From positions 1-63,952 of the forward strand of contig JAPLOM010000002.1 of the NCBI GenBank assembly GCA_026400755.1: DNA of 63,952 nt, in the 5' to 3' direction. A program made the position numbers and the translations under genes. Below the pieces are notes generated by a model that saw only the letters and a program-made list of their open reading frames with translations, was not told the origin of the DNA and did no database searches. Source of the DNA: Alphaproteobacteria bacterium. GTDB lineage: Bacteria; Pseudomonadota; Alphaproteobacteria; CADEGL01. Shown one piece after another: positions 28,354 through 36,750 of the stretch; the stretch's first letter is position 1, and each line of letters starts with the position of its first letter.

Positions 28354-29654
28354 GCCGCCAAATCCAGCAAGTGTTCGTAGAATACGGTCTCGGGTGGGCG
28401 GCGCTGATGGGTGTGCATGAGCACGACGAAGTTGCCGCCGAAGCGGCGGCAGGCGGCGAGCGCGGGTCGGCAATCGTCGAGCGCCGCCTCGATACTGAGG
28501 CTGCGATACTTGCCGCCGAAGAGGCCGAACTCCATGACGGCAGTCGAGATCTGCTCCAACGCCAAAGTGCGTCGTGCCCGCAGGCTATAGGCCGGATGGG
28601 AGCGGCAACTGCCGCTGCGGAAGCCAGTCACCTCAGGCCAGGCCAGGGTAACGTCACAGACCATGCCGGCTTCCGCCCAAATCTCCGGTGTAAGCGTTGC
28701 GTCGTAGCGCAGCACATGTTGACGCCCTTCACGCACCGGCTGGCCAGCGATCGCTTCAAGCCCGTGATGCTGCCTTTGCCACTCTGTCCCGTCGGTCGCC
28801 GTCATGAAGCCGGGATGAAAGCCCAAGATATGACCACGTGCCGCGATGCGGTCGGTCACCCGGCGCATCAGCGCCGCGTCGATCGCGGCATAGGGGCTGT
28901 CCATCGAATGCCGGCTCGGGCCCATCATATAAAAGCGGCTGGTCAGGCCGCGTGTCTCCGAAGCAGCCATCAGATATTCGACCGACCGCCAGGGTTCGTT
29001 GGTCGTATAGCTGTCGCTGAGACGGCGCAGAGCACGGCCGGGGCGGCCGCGTTTCAGCGCGTCGCCGGCCGCATAGCGCAGCGGTTCCCACCAGCGGTGA
29101 TAGCTGCGCAGCATATCGACGTCATGGGTCGGCATCAGCCTGTAGTCCGTCGCGGACGTCGGCCGTTCGGTCTCGAGCAGCGCGCCGGCCAGCGCATCGA
29201 GCGCTTCGTCGGCCCAAGGCGGTGCGCCGCCGGTACGACGAACCGTCAGTGCTTCGCTGTGGGGAAAGCGCGCATAGCGGTCTTTTAGCGGGGCATCGCG
29301 CTCCTCCAGGCGCGCGAGCAGCAGGAAGGCCAGGCCGATCACATCATACGAGAAGATACGACCGTTGCGTTGCTTATAGGCGGGTGGCACTAACGCATCT
29401 TCCAGCGCGGCGAAGCGAGTGCGCGCCAGCCGAATGCCGTCCGGCGCAAGGGCCACGCCGCCGGGAAACAGGATCGCCGGAACATGCACTGCGCCCGGCG
29501 GCGGTGCGTCGCCGTAATGGAGAACCCGTGCCGCCGAGGGCATGCGCACCAAACCATACCAGCGCTCAAGGCACGTCAGGACGTGGAGAATCTCGGGCCG
29601 AAACGGCTCCACCGAGGACGCTAGCGAGAGCGCATACGGGCGCGCTTCCGTCAT
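28350..29654 (-). CDS. Polysaccharide deacetylase-like protein with N-terminal DUF7033-like region
   Basis: A 434-residue protein. The first 190 residues (FPGGVALAPDG, FSYDVIGLAFLLLARLEE, YARFPHSEAL) resemble the N-terminal domain found in front of deacetylases in glycan loci. The second half begins with LMPTHDVDMLRSY, the metal-binding HDVD motif, and later has GFHPGF, FRSGSCRSHPAY and VLMHTHQRR. No signal peptide is visible. A GTG at 29663 is an alternative start. It is adjacent to and coupled with the smaller deacetylase, so the two may deacetylate different sites or form a pair. Confidence 0.75.
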   Translation of the reverse strand: MTEARPYALSLASSVEPFRPEILHVLTCLERWYGLVRMPSAARVLHYGDAPPPGAVHVPAILFPGGVALAPDGIRLARTRFAALEDALVPPAYKQRNGRIFSYDVIGLAFLLLARLEERDAPLKDRYARFPHSEALTVRRTGGAPPWADEALDALAGALLETERPTSATDYRLMPTHDVDMLRSYHRWWEPLRYAAGDALKRGRPGRALRRLSDSYTTNEPWRSVEYLMAASETRGLTSRFYMMGPSRHSMDSPYAAIDAALMRRVTDRIAARGHILGFHPGFMTATDGTEWQRQHHGLEAIAGQPVREGRQHVLRYDATLTPEIWAEAGMVCDVTLAWPEVTGFRSGSCRSHPAYSLRARRTLALEQISTAVMEFGLFGGKYRSLSIEAALDDCRPALAACRRFGGNFVVLMHTHQRRPPETVFYEHLLDLAA

Positions 29655-29655
29655 G

Positions 29656-31509
29656 TTAGGCACTGCCCGCGATGCGAAAATTGCGTACCCACGAATCGTG
29701 CGTCAGAAGCTGGCGCATCAGTTTGGCATGGGAAGCGCGGCCATCCAGATGTTCGTCGATGCAAGCCGCCAGTCCATCGATGTCGAGAACGCCAAAGCTG
29801 AGCGCATCGAGGCGCTGACGGATTTCCTGAAAGCGACGCCGATGGCCGGGGTCTTCGCGGTAAAGTGCGGCGGCATCATGCCACGAGCCTGCTGAATGGG
29901 TGCGATCGACGAGCACGGGCCGGCGCGCTAGCCCCAGGCGGCGGAGAGCGGCCCGGCCGAGCAGGGCGCTGACTTCGAGCCAGGGATCAAGGTCGGTGCG
30001 GAAGCCCGTATTGGCGTACGTCATGCGCGCGGCGTCGGTCGAGAGATGACGAATCGCGTGTTTCACCATCTTGCCGTTGCAGCGCCAGGCCGGAGGCATG
30101 CGCAGATAGACGTCGAAGACCTCTGCATCGAACGATGGCATGCGCAGATTGCCGACGGCGCGTGTCGCCATCATGCCGGTAAAAGCATAGTGCTTGGACA
30201 GCGCATGCAGGATGAAGGCGTCCCAGGCGTTATAGGGTTCGTCCGAGTCCAGCCAAGGCGCTAGGACCTCTTGCAGGGTTTCGGCTTGGCCGGCCCACCA
30301 ATGCGTTCGCCAAGACGGGGCGACGATGCGCGCCACGGTCGCGCGCGGCGGACCTTGACGCAAAGAGTTCAAGATGTCGGCGCCGGTCGGCCGTGCCGGA
30401 ATCGGCCGCAAAGCAGGTAGACGGGTACGCGAACCAGCGATCTCGGCAAACCGCGCGGGCAGATAATAGCCGCGCAAGGTGAAGTCGAGGCCATGGCCGG
30501 TCAGAATCGTATGGCAGACGCGGCCGACATCAGGCAAGAAAGCCGACATGGCGGTCGAGGCCGGATACAGGCCGTTCGCATCGATCACGGTCTGATCCAA
30601 GACCGCGAGCGTGCCCGCCGGTTCGACGATGAGCTGATGATGTTCGGCGCCAAACATCGAGGCCGTCGCGCGCGCGATGGCCAACTCCGGATTGTCCGGA
30701 TAGCTGGCCGTCGTCCAGCATGACAGGGTGCCGTGCGGCGCCGCCGCCAGCACCAGGCGGCTGTCCAATCCGCCCGAGAGCAGAAGCCCAACGTTGGTGT
30801 CCGAAGTTTGGCGCGTGCCCGCACGGCGCAGCGCCTCGGCCAAAAGCCGCGCGCCGTCTTCGAGATCGAAATCGCGCCGCCGCCACGCTAGGCGCCAATA
30901 GCGTTCGGTACGCACGCCTTGCGCATCGGCCTCCCACACACAGCCGGCGGGCAGCGCTTCGACCCCGGCGACGGGCGTGCCGCTGCCGAAGGTGCGTTGG
31001 GTGGTGAAAAGCTGGGGCAGGACCGCGGCATCGGCTTTGCGCGGAATGGCCGCATGGCCCAGAAGGGTGAAGATCTGTCCGGCGAAGGCGATCGTCCCGC
31101 CTCCTTGCCAGACATGAAGCGGAAAGCTCGCATGATGGTCAGTCACCAATGTGAGCCGGTGGGTCGTGCGGTCATAAACCGCGAACGAAAACAGGCCGTT
31201 GGCACGAGCCAGCGCATGCCATTTGCGCGCTTGCGCGAGGTGGAGCGCGAATTCGGCCAGGTTGCCTGGCGATGGCGTCTCCGCTATCTCCGCCAGATTG
31301 AAAATTTCGCCGATCGCGACGGCAATGCGTTGGCCATCGCGCGACACGGCTAGGCCAGTGCCATCATGCTGGTGGGCCGCCCGGCCGAACGACGCGCCGG
31401 CGCCGTCATGGCGTGCGACCGCATAACCTGGCGCCAGCGTGGCCGCCATCGGTGCCGACGAAACCGGTTCGTCGGGCCGCGCGCCGATAAGTCCGAACAG
31501 TCCGATCAC
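29656..31509 (-). CDS. Asparagine-synthetase-like protein lacking the glutaminase cysteine
   Basis: A 617-residue AsnB paralogue. The synthetase half has the PP-loop LLSGGLDSRLVLA (near 245) and LTGHGLDFTLRGYY. The glutaminase half is recognisable (AVAIGEIFNLAEIA, NGLFSFAVYD), but the protein begins VIGLFGLIG where active enzymes have MCGI, so the nucleophile Cys2 is missing. Such proteins cannot use glutamine this way; they may use another nucleophile (ammonia, an amino sugar, an amino acid) to form an amide, as beta-lactam synthetase does. GTG 31509 overlaps the FkbM stop as GTGA; a start at 31563 would not restore the cysteine. Confidence 0.82.
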   Translation of the reverse strand: MIGLFGLIGARPDEPVSSAPMAATLAPGYAVARHDGAGASFGRAAHQHDGTGLAVSRDGQRIAVAIGEIFNLAEIAETPSPGNLAEFALHLAQARKWHALARANGLFSFAVYDRTTHRLTLVTDHHASFPLHVWQGGGTIAFAGQIFTLLGHAAIPRKADAAVLPQLFTTQRTFGSGTPVAGVEALPAGCVWEADAQGVRTERYWRLAWRRRDFDLEDGARLLAEALRRAGTRQTSDTNVGLLLSGGLDSRLVLAAAPHGTLSCWTTASYPDNPELAIARATASMFGAEHHQLIVEPAGTLAVLDQTVIDANGLYPASTAMSAFLPDVGRVCHTILTGHGLDFTLRGYYLPARFAEIAGSRTRLPALRPIPARPTGADILNSLRQGPPRATVARIVAPSWRTHWWAGQAETLQEVLAPWLDSDEPYNAWDAFILHALSKHYAFTGMMATRAVGNLRMPSFDAEVFDVYLRMPPAWRCNGKMVKHAIRHLSTDAARMTYANTGFRTDLDPWLEVSALLGRAALRRLGLARRPVLVDRTHSAGSWHDAAALYREDPGHRRRFQEIRQRLDALSFGVLDIDGLAACIDEHLDGRASHAKLMRQLLTHDSWVRNFRIAGSA

Positions 31510-32495
31510 GTCCGCTCCCGCGGCAACGCCATCACGTTCCCTCTGGGGCCGACGAAGACCCAATAATTCAACGCTTCCAATTGGTCTTTGGTGATCTGCC
31601 AGATCTTGCGGCCGTCGCGTTCGTACCAGCCAGCAAGGCGAATACGCGGCCGCAAGCGCCCAAGCAAAGTCTGCCCGCCGCGGATAGCTTCGACCTCGGC
31701 GCCGTTCAATGTCAGGCTCAGCATGTCGAGCCGGTCGAGTTCGAAATGCGTCATGGCATCGTCGAGCGAAATCGTGCGCACAGTTTCGGTGCGCATGCCG
31801 ACATGGATCGCACGCACCAAGCTATTGGCCTGGGCATAGCTGGCCTCGAGGTGAAGCTCGGTGTCTTCGTTCCACACAGCGCGGTGAATCGCACGCGCGC
31901 CTTCGATCTTGTTATGCTGCAGGTTGCGTTCGAGCAATTCGTGGCAGGCGTGGCTGGCCTCGATCGCGTAATAGCGCCCGCCAGAAATCGCCTGGGCTAA
32001 ATGCACCTCGCCCATGCCGATAAACGCGCCGCAATCGAGAAAGACTTCGCCGTTCTTGGGCCGGAACGCTTCGGTCAGCAGGGCCCGCTCAGACGCATCG
32101 GGCAGGTCAGCGATGGCGTCCTTATGCTGGCCATGAAAGCCGAACATGGCGTCGGCTAAGTAGCCAACGGGTTTCAAATCCGGCCGCATATGCGGATAGA
32201 GGAACCGCGTCAGTACGTCCTTGACGAGACGGAAGTGGGAGAGCGGCAATGCGTGCGGCAGATTGGGACGTAGGATCGCGAACAGCTCGCGGTTTTCTAG
32301 CTCAGTCTCAAAGCCGTAAAATCGCGTCTGCGCATCGATCTCGATCCACGGCGTGCGGTCGTCCCAGCCATAGCGCAGGCGCGGCGCCAACGCCGCAGTC
32401 TCGGCCAAAAAACACGCCGTTCGCGCGCGCCAGCCGGCGCGATAGCCGGGAACTAGGACTTTGAGTCCGACCGGGATCTGCTCTCTCAGCGTCAT
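31506..32495 (-). CDS. FkbM family methyltransferase
   Basis: A 329-residue protein with an N-terminal extension of about 140 residues before the SAM domain. Motif I is VFLDCGAFIGMGEVHLA, followed by YYAIEASHACHELLERNL. Later, TVRTISLDDAM and LDMLSLTLNGAEVEAIRGG correspond to the FkbM signature, with Asn replacing the usual acidic residue before GAE. It is predicted to O-methylate a sugar or a modifying group. It is coupled by four-base overlaps on both sides, to the asparagine-synthetase-like protein and the sulfotransferase. Confidence 0.8.
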   Translation of the reverse strand: MTLREQIPVGLKVLVPGYRAGWRARTACFLAETAALAPRLRYGWDDRTPWIEIDAQTRFYGFETELENRELFAILRPNLPHALPLSHFRLVKDVLTRFLYPHMRPDLKPVGYLADAMFGFHGQHKDAIADLPDASERALLTEAFRPKNGEVFLDCGAFIGMGEVHLAQAISGGRYYAIEASHACHELLERNLQHNKIEGARAIHRAVWNEDTELHLEASYAQANSLVRAIHVGMRTETVRTISLDDAMTHFELDRLDMLSLTLNGAEVEAIRGGQTLLGRLRPRIRLAGWYERDGRKIWQITKDQLEALNYWVFVGPRGNVMALPRERT

Positions 32496-33358
32496 ACCGC
32501 GCTCCCATGGCCGCTGGTATGCACGGCACGCGCGTCATAGCTATCGAAATAGGCCAAGCGGCGCCGAATCTCCGCCGGTAGCCTGTCGCGGAACTTGTCG
32601 AAAGTGGCGATGTCTTCGCGCGAAACTACAGTCGCGCCGAAGCCCTGGGCGACGTTGTCGTTCATCGATCCCTGCGTCGAGAGGGGGGTATGGGCGAGAT
32701 TCAACGCCTTCAAGTGACGAGTCATCGAGACGACGTCCGTAAGCTCTTCGGTGCGGATATCGACGAGCGAGACCACATCGCCGCTTTCAAGCAACGCCTG
32801 CGCACGCAGATAGACTTCGCACCACGCCCAGAGATAGAACTCGCCGCGCGAGAGCGCCCCGGGGTCGAGCTGCAGGCAATTGACCGCAGCGTCCGGCCGA
32901 TTGTTGTCCAAATAGATGTTCTTTCCACGGTTGAGGAAGCTGCGCATGTTGCGGATGGGATCGCGCAGCAGCCGGATCAATGTCGTGCCGGGCAGCATTT
33001 TTGTGAGCGGCAGATGCAGGCCGCGGATAAAGTATTTGCTGACATCGATATAGCAATCGGCGCCCGCGCGCGCGATTTGCCGCTCGATCCAGGCCAGGCG
33101 GCGCGCCGCCATGCGCGCGAGCGCGGCGCCATCTTGCGCCACGAAAGCCTCGAGCACTTTGCCGCGACCCAAAAGTTCGTGAGTTTCGACAAAGCGGCGG
33201 CGAAAGCGCCGTTCATAGGAATCCAGCGGGCGGGGCAAGATCGGCCGCACCTGAGGTTCCTCGAAACATACAAGGCTGCCCGGAACGTGTCGGCGCAGCA
33301 GGTCGGAGAAATAATTCTGCCCGCTGCGGCCGGCGGTTGCGGTGAAGATATAACGCAT
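32492..33358 (-). CDS. PAPS-dependent sulfotransferase family protein
   Basis: A 288-residue soluble protein. The 5'-phosphosulfate loop is FTATAGRSGQNYFSDLL at the N-terminus. The 3'-phosphate site is LIRLLRDPIRNMRSFL near residue 130, with the expected Arg and Ser. It should transfer sulfate from PAPS to a glycan hydroxyl or amine. ATG 33358 starts directly at the first strand of the fold; the upstream reading adds 70 arginine-rich residues and is unlikely. No PAPS synthesis genes are in the window. Confidence 0.75.
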   Translation of the reverse strand: MRYIFTATAGRSGQNYFSDLLRRHVPGSLVCFEEPQVRPILPRPLDSYERRFRRRFVETHELLGRGKVLEAFVAQDGAALARMAARRLAWIERQIARAGADCYIDVSKYFIRGLHLPLTKMLPGTTLIRLLRDPIRNMRSFLNRGKNIYLDNNRPDAAVNCLQLDPGALSRGEFYLWAWCEVYLRAQALLESGDVVSLVDIRTEELTDVVSMTRHLKALNLAHTPLSTQGSMNDNVAQGFGATVVSREDIATFDKFRDRLPAEIRRRLAYFDSYDARAVHTSGHGSAV

Positions 33359-33365
33359 CGGTCGG

Positions 33366-34952
33366 TCAGCCGCCGGCGAGCAGGCGGCGAAACTCCGCTG
33401 GGTCCGGCCTCGTGCGCGCGGCGTCGGAGATCGCCTGTCCCAGGCTCTCGCGCGTGACGCGCGGGATATTGTCCGTGCCCCACTGCGCGGGGACAATGCG
33501 GCAGCGCCTCTCCAGCGCGGCGCGAATGGTCGGATCGAAAGGCGCCAAACCGAGATCGAGAAAGACAATCGGCCGGTCCGAACAAACTGCAGTCCAGAAC
33601 GCCGTGCTCAGCGCAAAATCGAAGACGAAGACGTCGTGATCTGCCATCACCGTCTCGAAACGGGCGGTGGTGCTGGGGCCGACATCGGCGAGCGGATGGC
33701 GTTTGCCGCGAAAGATGCCTTCGGGATGCGGCTTCAGAAGCAGCATAATCGGCAGGCTATTCAGCGTTTCGGCCACGCGCAATTGCCAGTCCAGGTAGAC
33801 GGGATCGCGCAGGACGGGCGGGATCAGTTGGCGAAAGCCGTAGAGTGCACCGGTGGCGTAAACAACCTTGGGTCGCGCGCCGGAGGCGCGGGGCGGTAGG
33901 GCGACGGCGCTGCGCAAATGCGGCTCTCCGGCGCCGGCGAGAATTGCCGCCTGGCGGAGGCCCCGCACGGGCTGTGCGGCATCCTGAGCGCGGCAGAGCG
34001 CGGCGACGGCATCGCTCGCGACGACGAATTCTGTGCTCACAGACGTTTCGCGCAGCGTGAGCGGGTCGGGCGTAGCGATCATCCCGGTCGAGCCACCATG
34101 GTCGAAGCGCAAAACCTGGCCGCCGCGCCGCATCACCTCAAGCCCGATCGCGCGCGCCATGTAGTTGCCGCCGCTGCCGGACCACAGTGTCTTCGGCAGG
34201 CGATGGACGCTGGCCATCGCGGCGAGGTCGGTCGCCGCTTGGTCTAGATATTCGGTGAGCTTGGGCTGTGCGAGCGCCCGCAAGCGCAGTCGCATCGCGT
34301 CGGTAAGCGCCGGTTCGTCGCACAGCGCTTGCGTCACCGCGGCGACCAAATCCTCAGGCGCGCTCCGGACCGGCGCGCGCGCGCCATGGAACAGCGCGTC
34401 ACCATGACGGAAGGCGACTCGCTGGAAACCTCGCGCTGCCACCTCACGCAGCATGGCGTTATGGGTGACCGCGACTGCTTCTGGCATCAGCAATGTCGCG
34501 ACCAGGCGCCACCATGGCGTCCAGCTAGCGGTGCGCGCCACCCGCCGTAGCGTCATGGCGTTGCGGGCGCCATCCGGCTGGCCTTGGCGCTGCGGCGTCG
34601 CTGGTGGCGTTGTGCCGGCCCCACGCAACCATTCCAGTTCCGGCGGTCCGCCGGCCAGGCGCAGACCGGTCGCGTCCTCAGCCTGAACCAGAAGCGCCAC
34701 TTCGATCAAGGCGCTGACCGAGCTGAGGCAGCGCCCTGCGGCGAGCAGCGCGACGCGGCGCGCGGTGTCGTCCGGCCAGGCGCCGATCATTGCCAAGAGG
34801 ACACGCTGACGACCCAAGAGGGCGGTTTGCAGAGGCGCCAGCCCCAACGGCCATGCAAGCGTATTGCGCCAATCGGCCATCGTTTGCGCCGCGGCCATGT
34901 CGAACGGCACCGGACGTGCCGCGTCCGTCCGCCGGGCTAAATTCTCACGCAC
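33366..34952 (-). CDS. Uncharacterised GT-B-like surface carbohydrate protein
   Basis: A 528-residue protein I cannot place precisely. The C-terminal half (PKVVYATGALYG, MLLLKPHPEGIF, then DVFVFDFALSTAFWTAV and RPIVFLDLG) follows the pattern of CDP-glycerol-transferase-like or capsule GT-B proteins: a KPHP loop and a conserved aspartate before the donor helix. The first 200 residues are helical and unassigned. GTG 34952 overlaps the cytidylyltransferase by eight bases. Sitting immediately after PseF and PseI, it is a candidate pseudaminic acid transferase; this is inference from position and fold. Confidence 0.6.
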   Translation of the reverse strand: MRENLARRTDAARPVPFDMAAAQTMADWRNTLAWPLGLAPLQTALLGRQRVLLAMIGAWPDDTARRVALLAAGRCLSSVSALIEVALLVQAEDATGLRLAGGPPELEWLRGAGTTPPATPQRQGQPDGARNAMTLRRVARTASWTPWWRLVATLLMPEAVAVTHNAMLREVAARGFQRVAFRHGDALFHGARAPVRSAPEDLVAAVTQALCDEPALTDAMRLRLRALAQPKLTEYLDQAATDLAAMASVHRLPKTLWSGSGGNYMARAIGLEVMRRGGQVLRFDHGGSTGMIATPDPLTLRETSVSTEFVVASDAVAALCRAQDAAQPVRGLRQAAILAGAGEPHLRSAVALPPRASGARPKVVYATGALYGFRQLIPPVLRDPVYLDWQLRVAETLNSLPIMLLLKPHPEGIFRGKRHPLADVGPSTTARFETVMADHDVFVFDFALSTAFWTAVCSDRPIVFLDLGLAPFDPTIRAALERRCRIVPAQWGTDNIPRVTRESLGQAISDAARTRPDPAEFRRLLAGG

Positions 34953-35688
34953 GAGGCAGTCCTTCGTAGGGCGTTTGCGGAACTGCTTGGTTCATGGTCA
35001 GAAGTTGAGGCCGTTCCCGGAACAGGCGGCGCAGGGCAGCCAAGTCGAAAAGCGGTTCGCTCGGGGCCAGCGCGTCATAAACTGCGCAGGCCATCGCATA
35101 ATCTTCCGGCGTGTCGACGACGAGACGCCAGGCACGCAAATTCGGACGGTGATCGAGATACAAGGCTGGATAGCGATCCGGACGGCGCCAGAGAAACGGC
35201 ATGACATGCTCGCGTTCATAGGCGTCGCTTGCTTTGGCGTCTGCTTCGCGCAGAGCGTTCATGTGGGTGACTTGAGTGTCGAAACCGAGCGGATAACCCG
35301 ATTCCATAGCATTAGATGCATACGCCACGCCTGTCCTGCGGAAGCCCGCCAAAACGGCAGCGCTAACGGCGGGATCGAGGAAGGGACAATCGGACGTCAG
35401 GCGCATGATGATTGTCGCGCCGACTGATTCGGCCGCCAAGAGGGTGCGACTCAAGACATCGTACTCGGAGCCGCGCACGACGGGGACATTCAGCGTTGCG
35501 CACAGCGTCGCGATCGGCGTATGCGCGTCGCCTTCAGGCATCGCGACGACGACCCGATCGACTCCCTCGATCGCACGGGCGCGTTCGATCACGCGTGCGA
35601 GAATCGGTCTGCCGGCGAGCGGCAGCAGAATTTTGCCCGGCAAACGCGTCGATGTCATACGCGCCTGGATGACCGCGACGATGGTCAT
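34945..35688 (-). CDS. pseF: CMP-sugar synthetase, SpsF/PseF-like
   Basis: A 247-residue nucleotidyltransferase predicted to activate pseudaminic acid as the CMP sugar. The pyrophosphorylase-type loop VAVIQARMTSTRLPGKIL lies at the very N-terminus, RGSEYDVLSRTL follows, and IMRLTSDCPFLDP carries the metal-binding aspartate near 100. The SpsF family is commonly linked to PseI/SpsE and PseG/SpsG in the same order as here. ATG 35688 overlaps pseI as ATGA. The symbol is assigned from gene order; substrate specificity is not readable from sequence. Confidence 0.8.
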   Translation of the reverse strand: MTIVAVIQARMTSTRLPGKILLPLAGRPILARVIERARAIEGVDRVVVAMPEGDAHTPIATLCATLNVPVVRGSEYDVLSRTLLAAESVGATIIMRLTSDCPFLDPAVSAAVLAGFRRTGVAYASNAMESGYPLGFDTQVTHMNALREADAKASDAYEREHVMPFLWRRPDRYPALYLDHRPNLRAWRLVVDTPEDYAMACAVYDALAPSEPLFDLAALRRLFRERPQLLTMNQAVPQTPYEGLPRA

Positions 35689-36743
35689 GATTGCGGTGCC
35701 ACCAAGTCCCATGCGAGCGGCGTGCCGCACTTGATCGCGCACGCCGCCGTCCTACCCAGCACGTCCGGCAGATGCTTAGGCGGCAGGCCCAGACCAGGAC
35801 GGATCGAGCGGATATTCTCTTCGGTGAATGTTTCGCCTGCCGCCACATCGCGCACGATGTAAAGCGAGCGGCGGAACAGTGCGTTGCCGCTTTCGCTTGG
35901 CGCGCGTGCATCGTGCCCGGTGCCGAGCGCAGCGAAAGCCGTGCGGCTTTCCTCGACCAGTGCGCGCATCTCTTTTGGTTCGAGCGAAAAAGCGCCGTCG
36001 GGCCCGCCGTCGGCGCGCCGCAGGGTTAAATGTTTCTCGATCGCAACCGCGCCCAACGCCACGGCGGCGATGGCGACAGCCGTGCCCATAGTGTGATCCG
36101 ACAGGCCGACCAGCACATCGAAGCGTTTGGCCAGCGTGCGCAGACGCAGAAGGTTGCTGTCCTCGGGCGGCGTCGGATAACCGCTGACGCAATGAAGCAA
36201 GATGATACCGCCGTCTCCCGCGCCGCGCGCGGCGGCCACGGCCTCTTCAATCTCAACCATGCTCGCCATGCCGGTGGAGATGACCAGCGGCTTGCCGGTC
36301 GCGGCCGCGCGCTGGATCAACGGGATATCCACGATTTCGAACGATGCGATCTTGAAAGCCGGCGCGCCCAGGCTCTGCAACAGGTCGATGGCGGTGGCAT
36401 CGAAGGGGCTGGAGAACAGGGTGATGCCCAGCTTGCGCGCATGTTCGAACAGGCGCGGATGCCAATCCCATGGCGTGTGCGCCTCGCGATACAGGTCGTA
36501 CAAGGTACGTCCGTCCCACAGCCCGCCCTTGATGCGGAACTCCGGCCCATCATGGTCGATGGTGATCGTGTCGGCCGTGTAGGTCTGCATCTTGACCGCG
36601 TCGGCGCCGGCGTCCTTCGCAGCGCTGATGATGGCCAGAGCCCGGTCGAGCTGGCCTAGATGGTTAGCGGACATCTCCGCGATCACATAAGGCGGATGGC
36701 CGGGGCCGATCTTGTGGTCGGCGATGACGACGTCGGGAATCAT
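35685..36743 (-). CDS. pseI: Pseudaminic acid synthase
   Basis: A 352-residue enzyme that condenses 2,4-diacetamido-2,4,6-trideoxy-L-altrose with phosphoenolpyruvate. The TIM barrel carries YVIAEMSANHLGQLDRAL, DAVKMQTYTADT and GLWDGRTLYDLYREAHTPW. The last is a signature of PseI that sets it apart from NeuB/LegI, where it is absent. LSDHTMG and AIEKHLTL complete the active site. The C-terminal 70 residues form the SAF (antifreeze-like) domain: RRSLYIVRDVAAGETFT. It lies seven bases downstream of the PseG fusion gene. Confidence 0.92.
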   Translation of the reverse strand: MIPDVVIADHKIGPGHPPYVIAEMSANHLGQLDRALAIISAAKDAGADAVKMQTYTADTITIDHDGPEFRIKGGLWDGRTLYDLYREAHTPWDWHPRLFEHARKLGITLFSSPFDATAIDLLQSLGAPAFKIASFEIVDIPLIQRAAATGKPLVISTGMASMVEIEEAVAAARGAGDGGIILLHCVSGYPTPPEDSNLLRLRTLAKRFDVLVGLSDHTMGTAVAIAAVALGAVAIEKHLTLRRADGGPDGAFSLEPKEMRALVEESRTAFAALGTGHDARAPSESGNALFRRSLYIVRDVAAGETFTEENIRSIRPGLGLPPKHLPDVLGRTAACAIKCGTPLAWDLVAPQS

Positions 36744-36750
36744 GGGCGCC

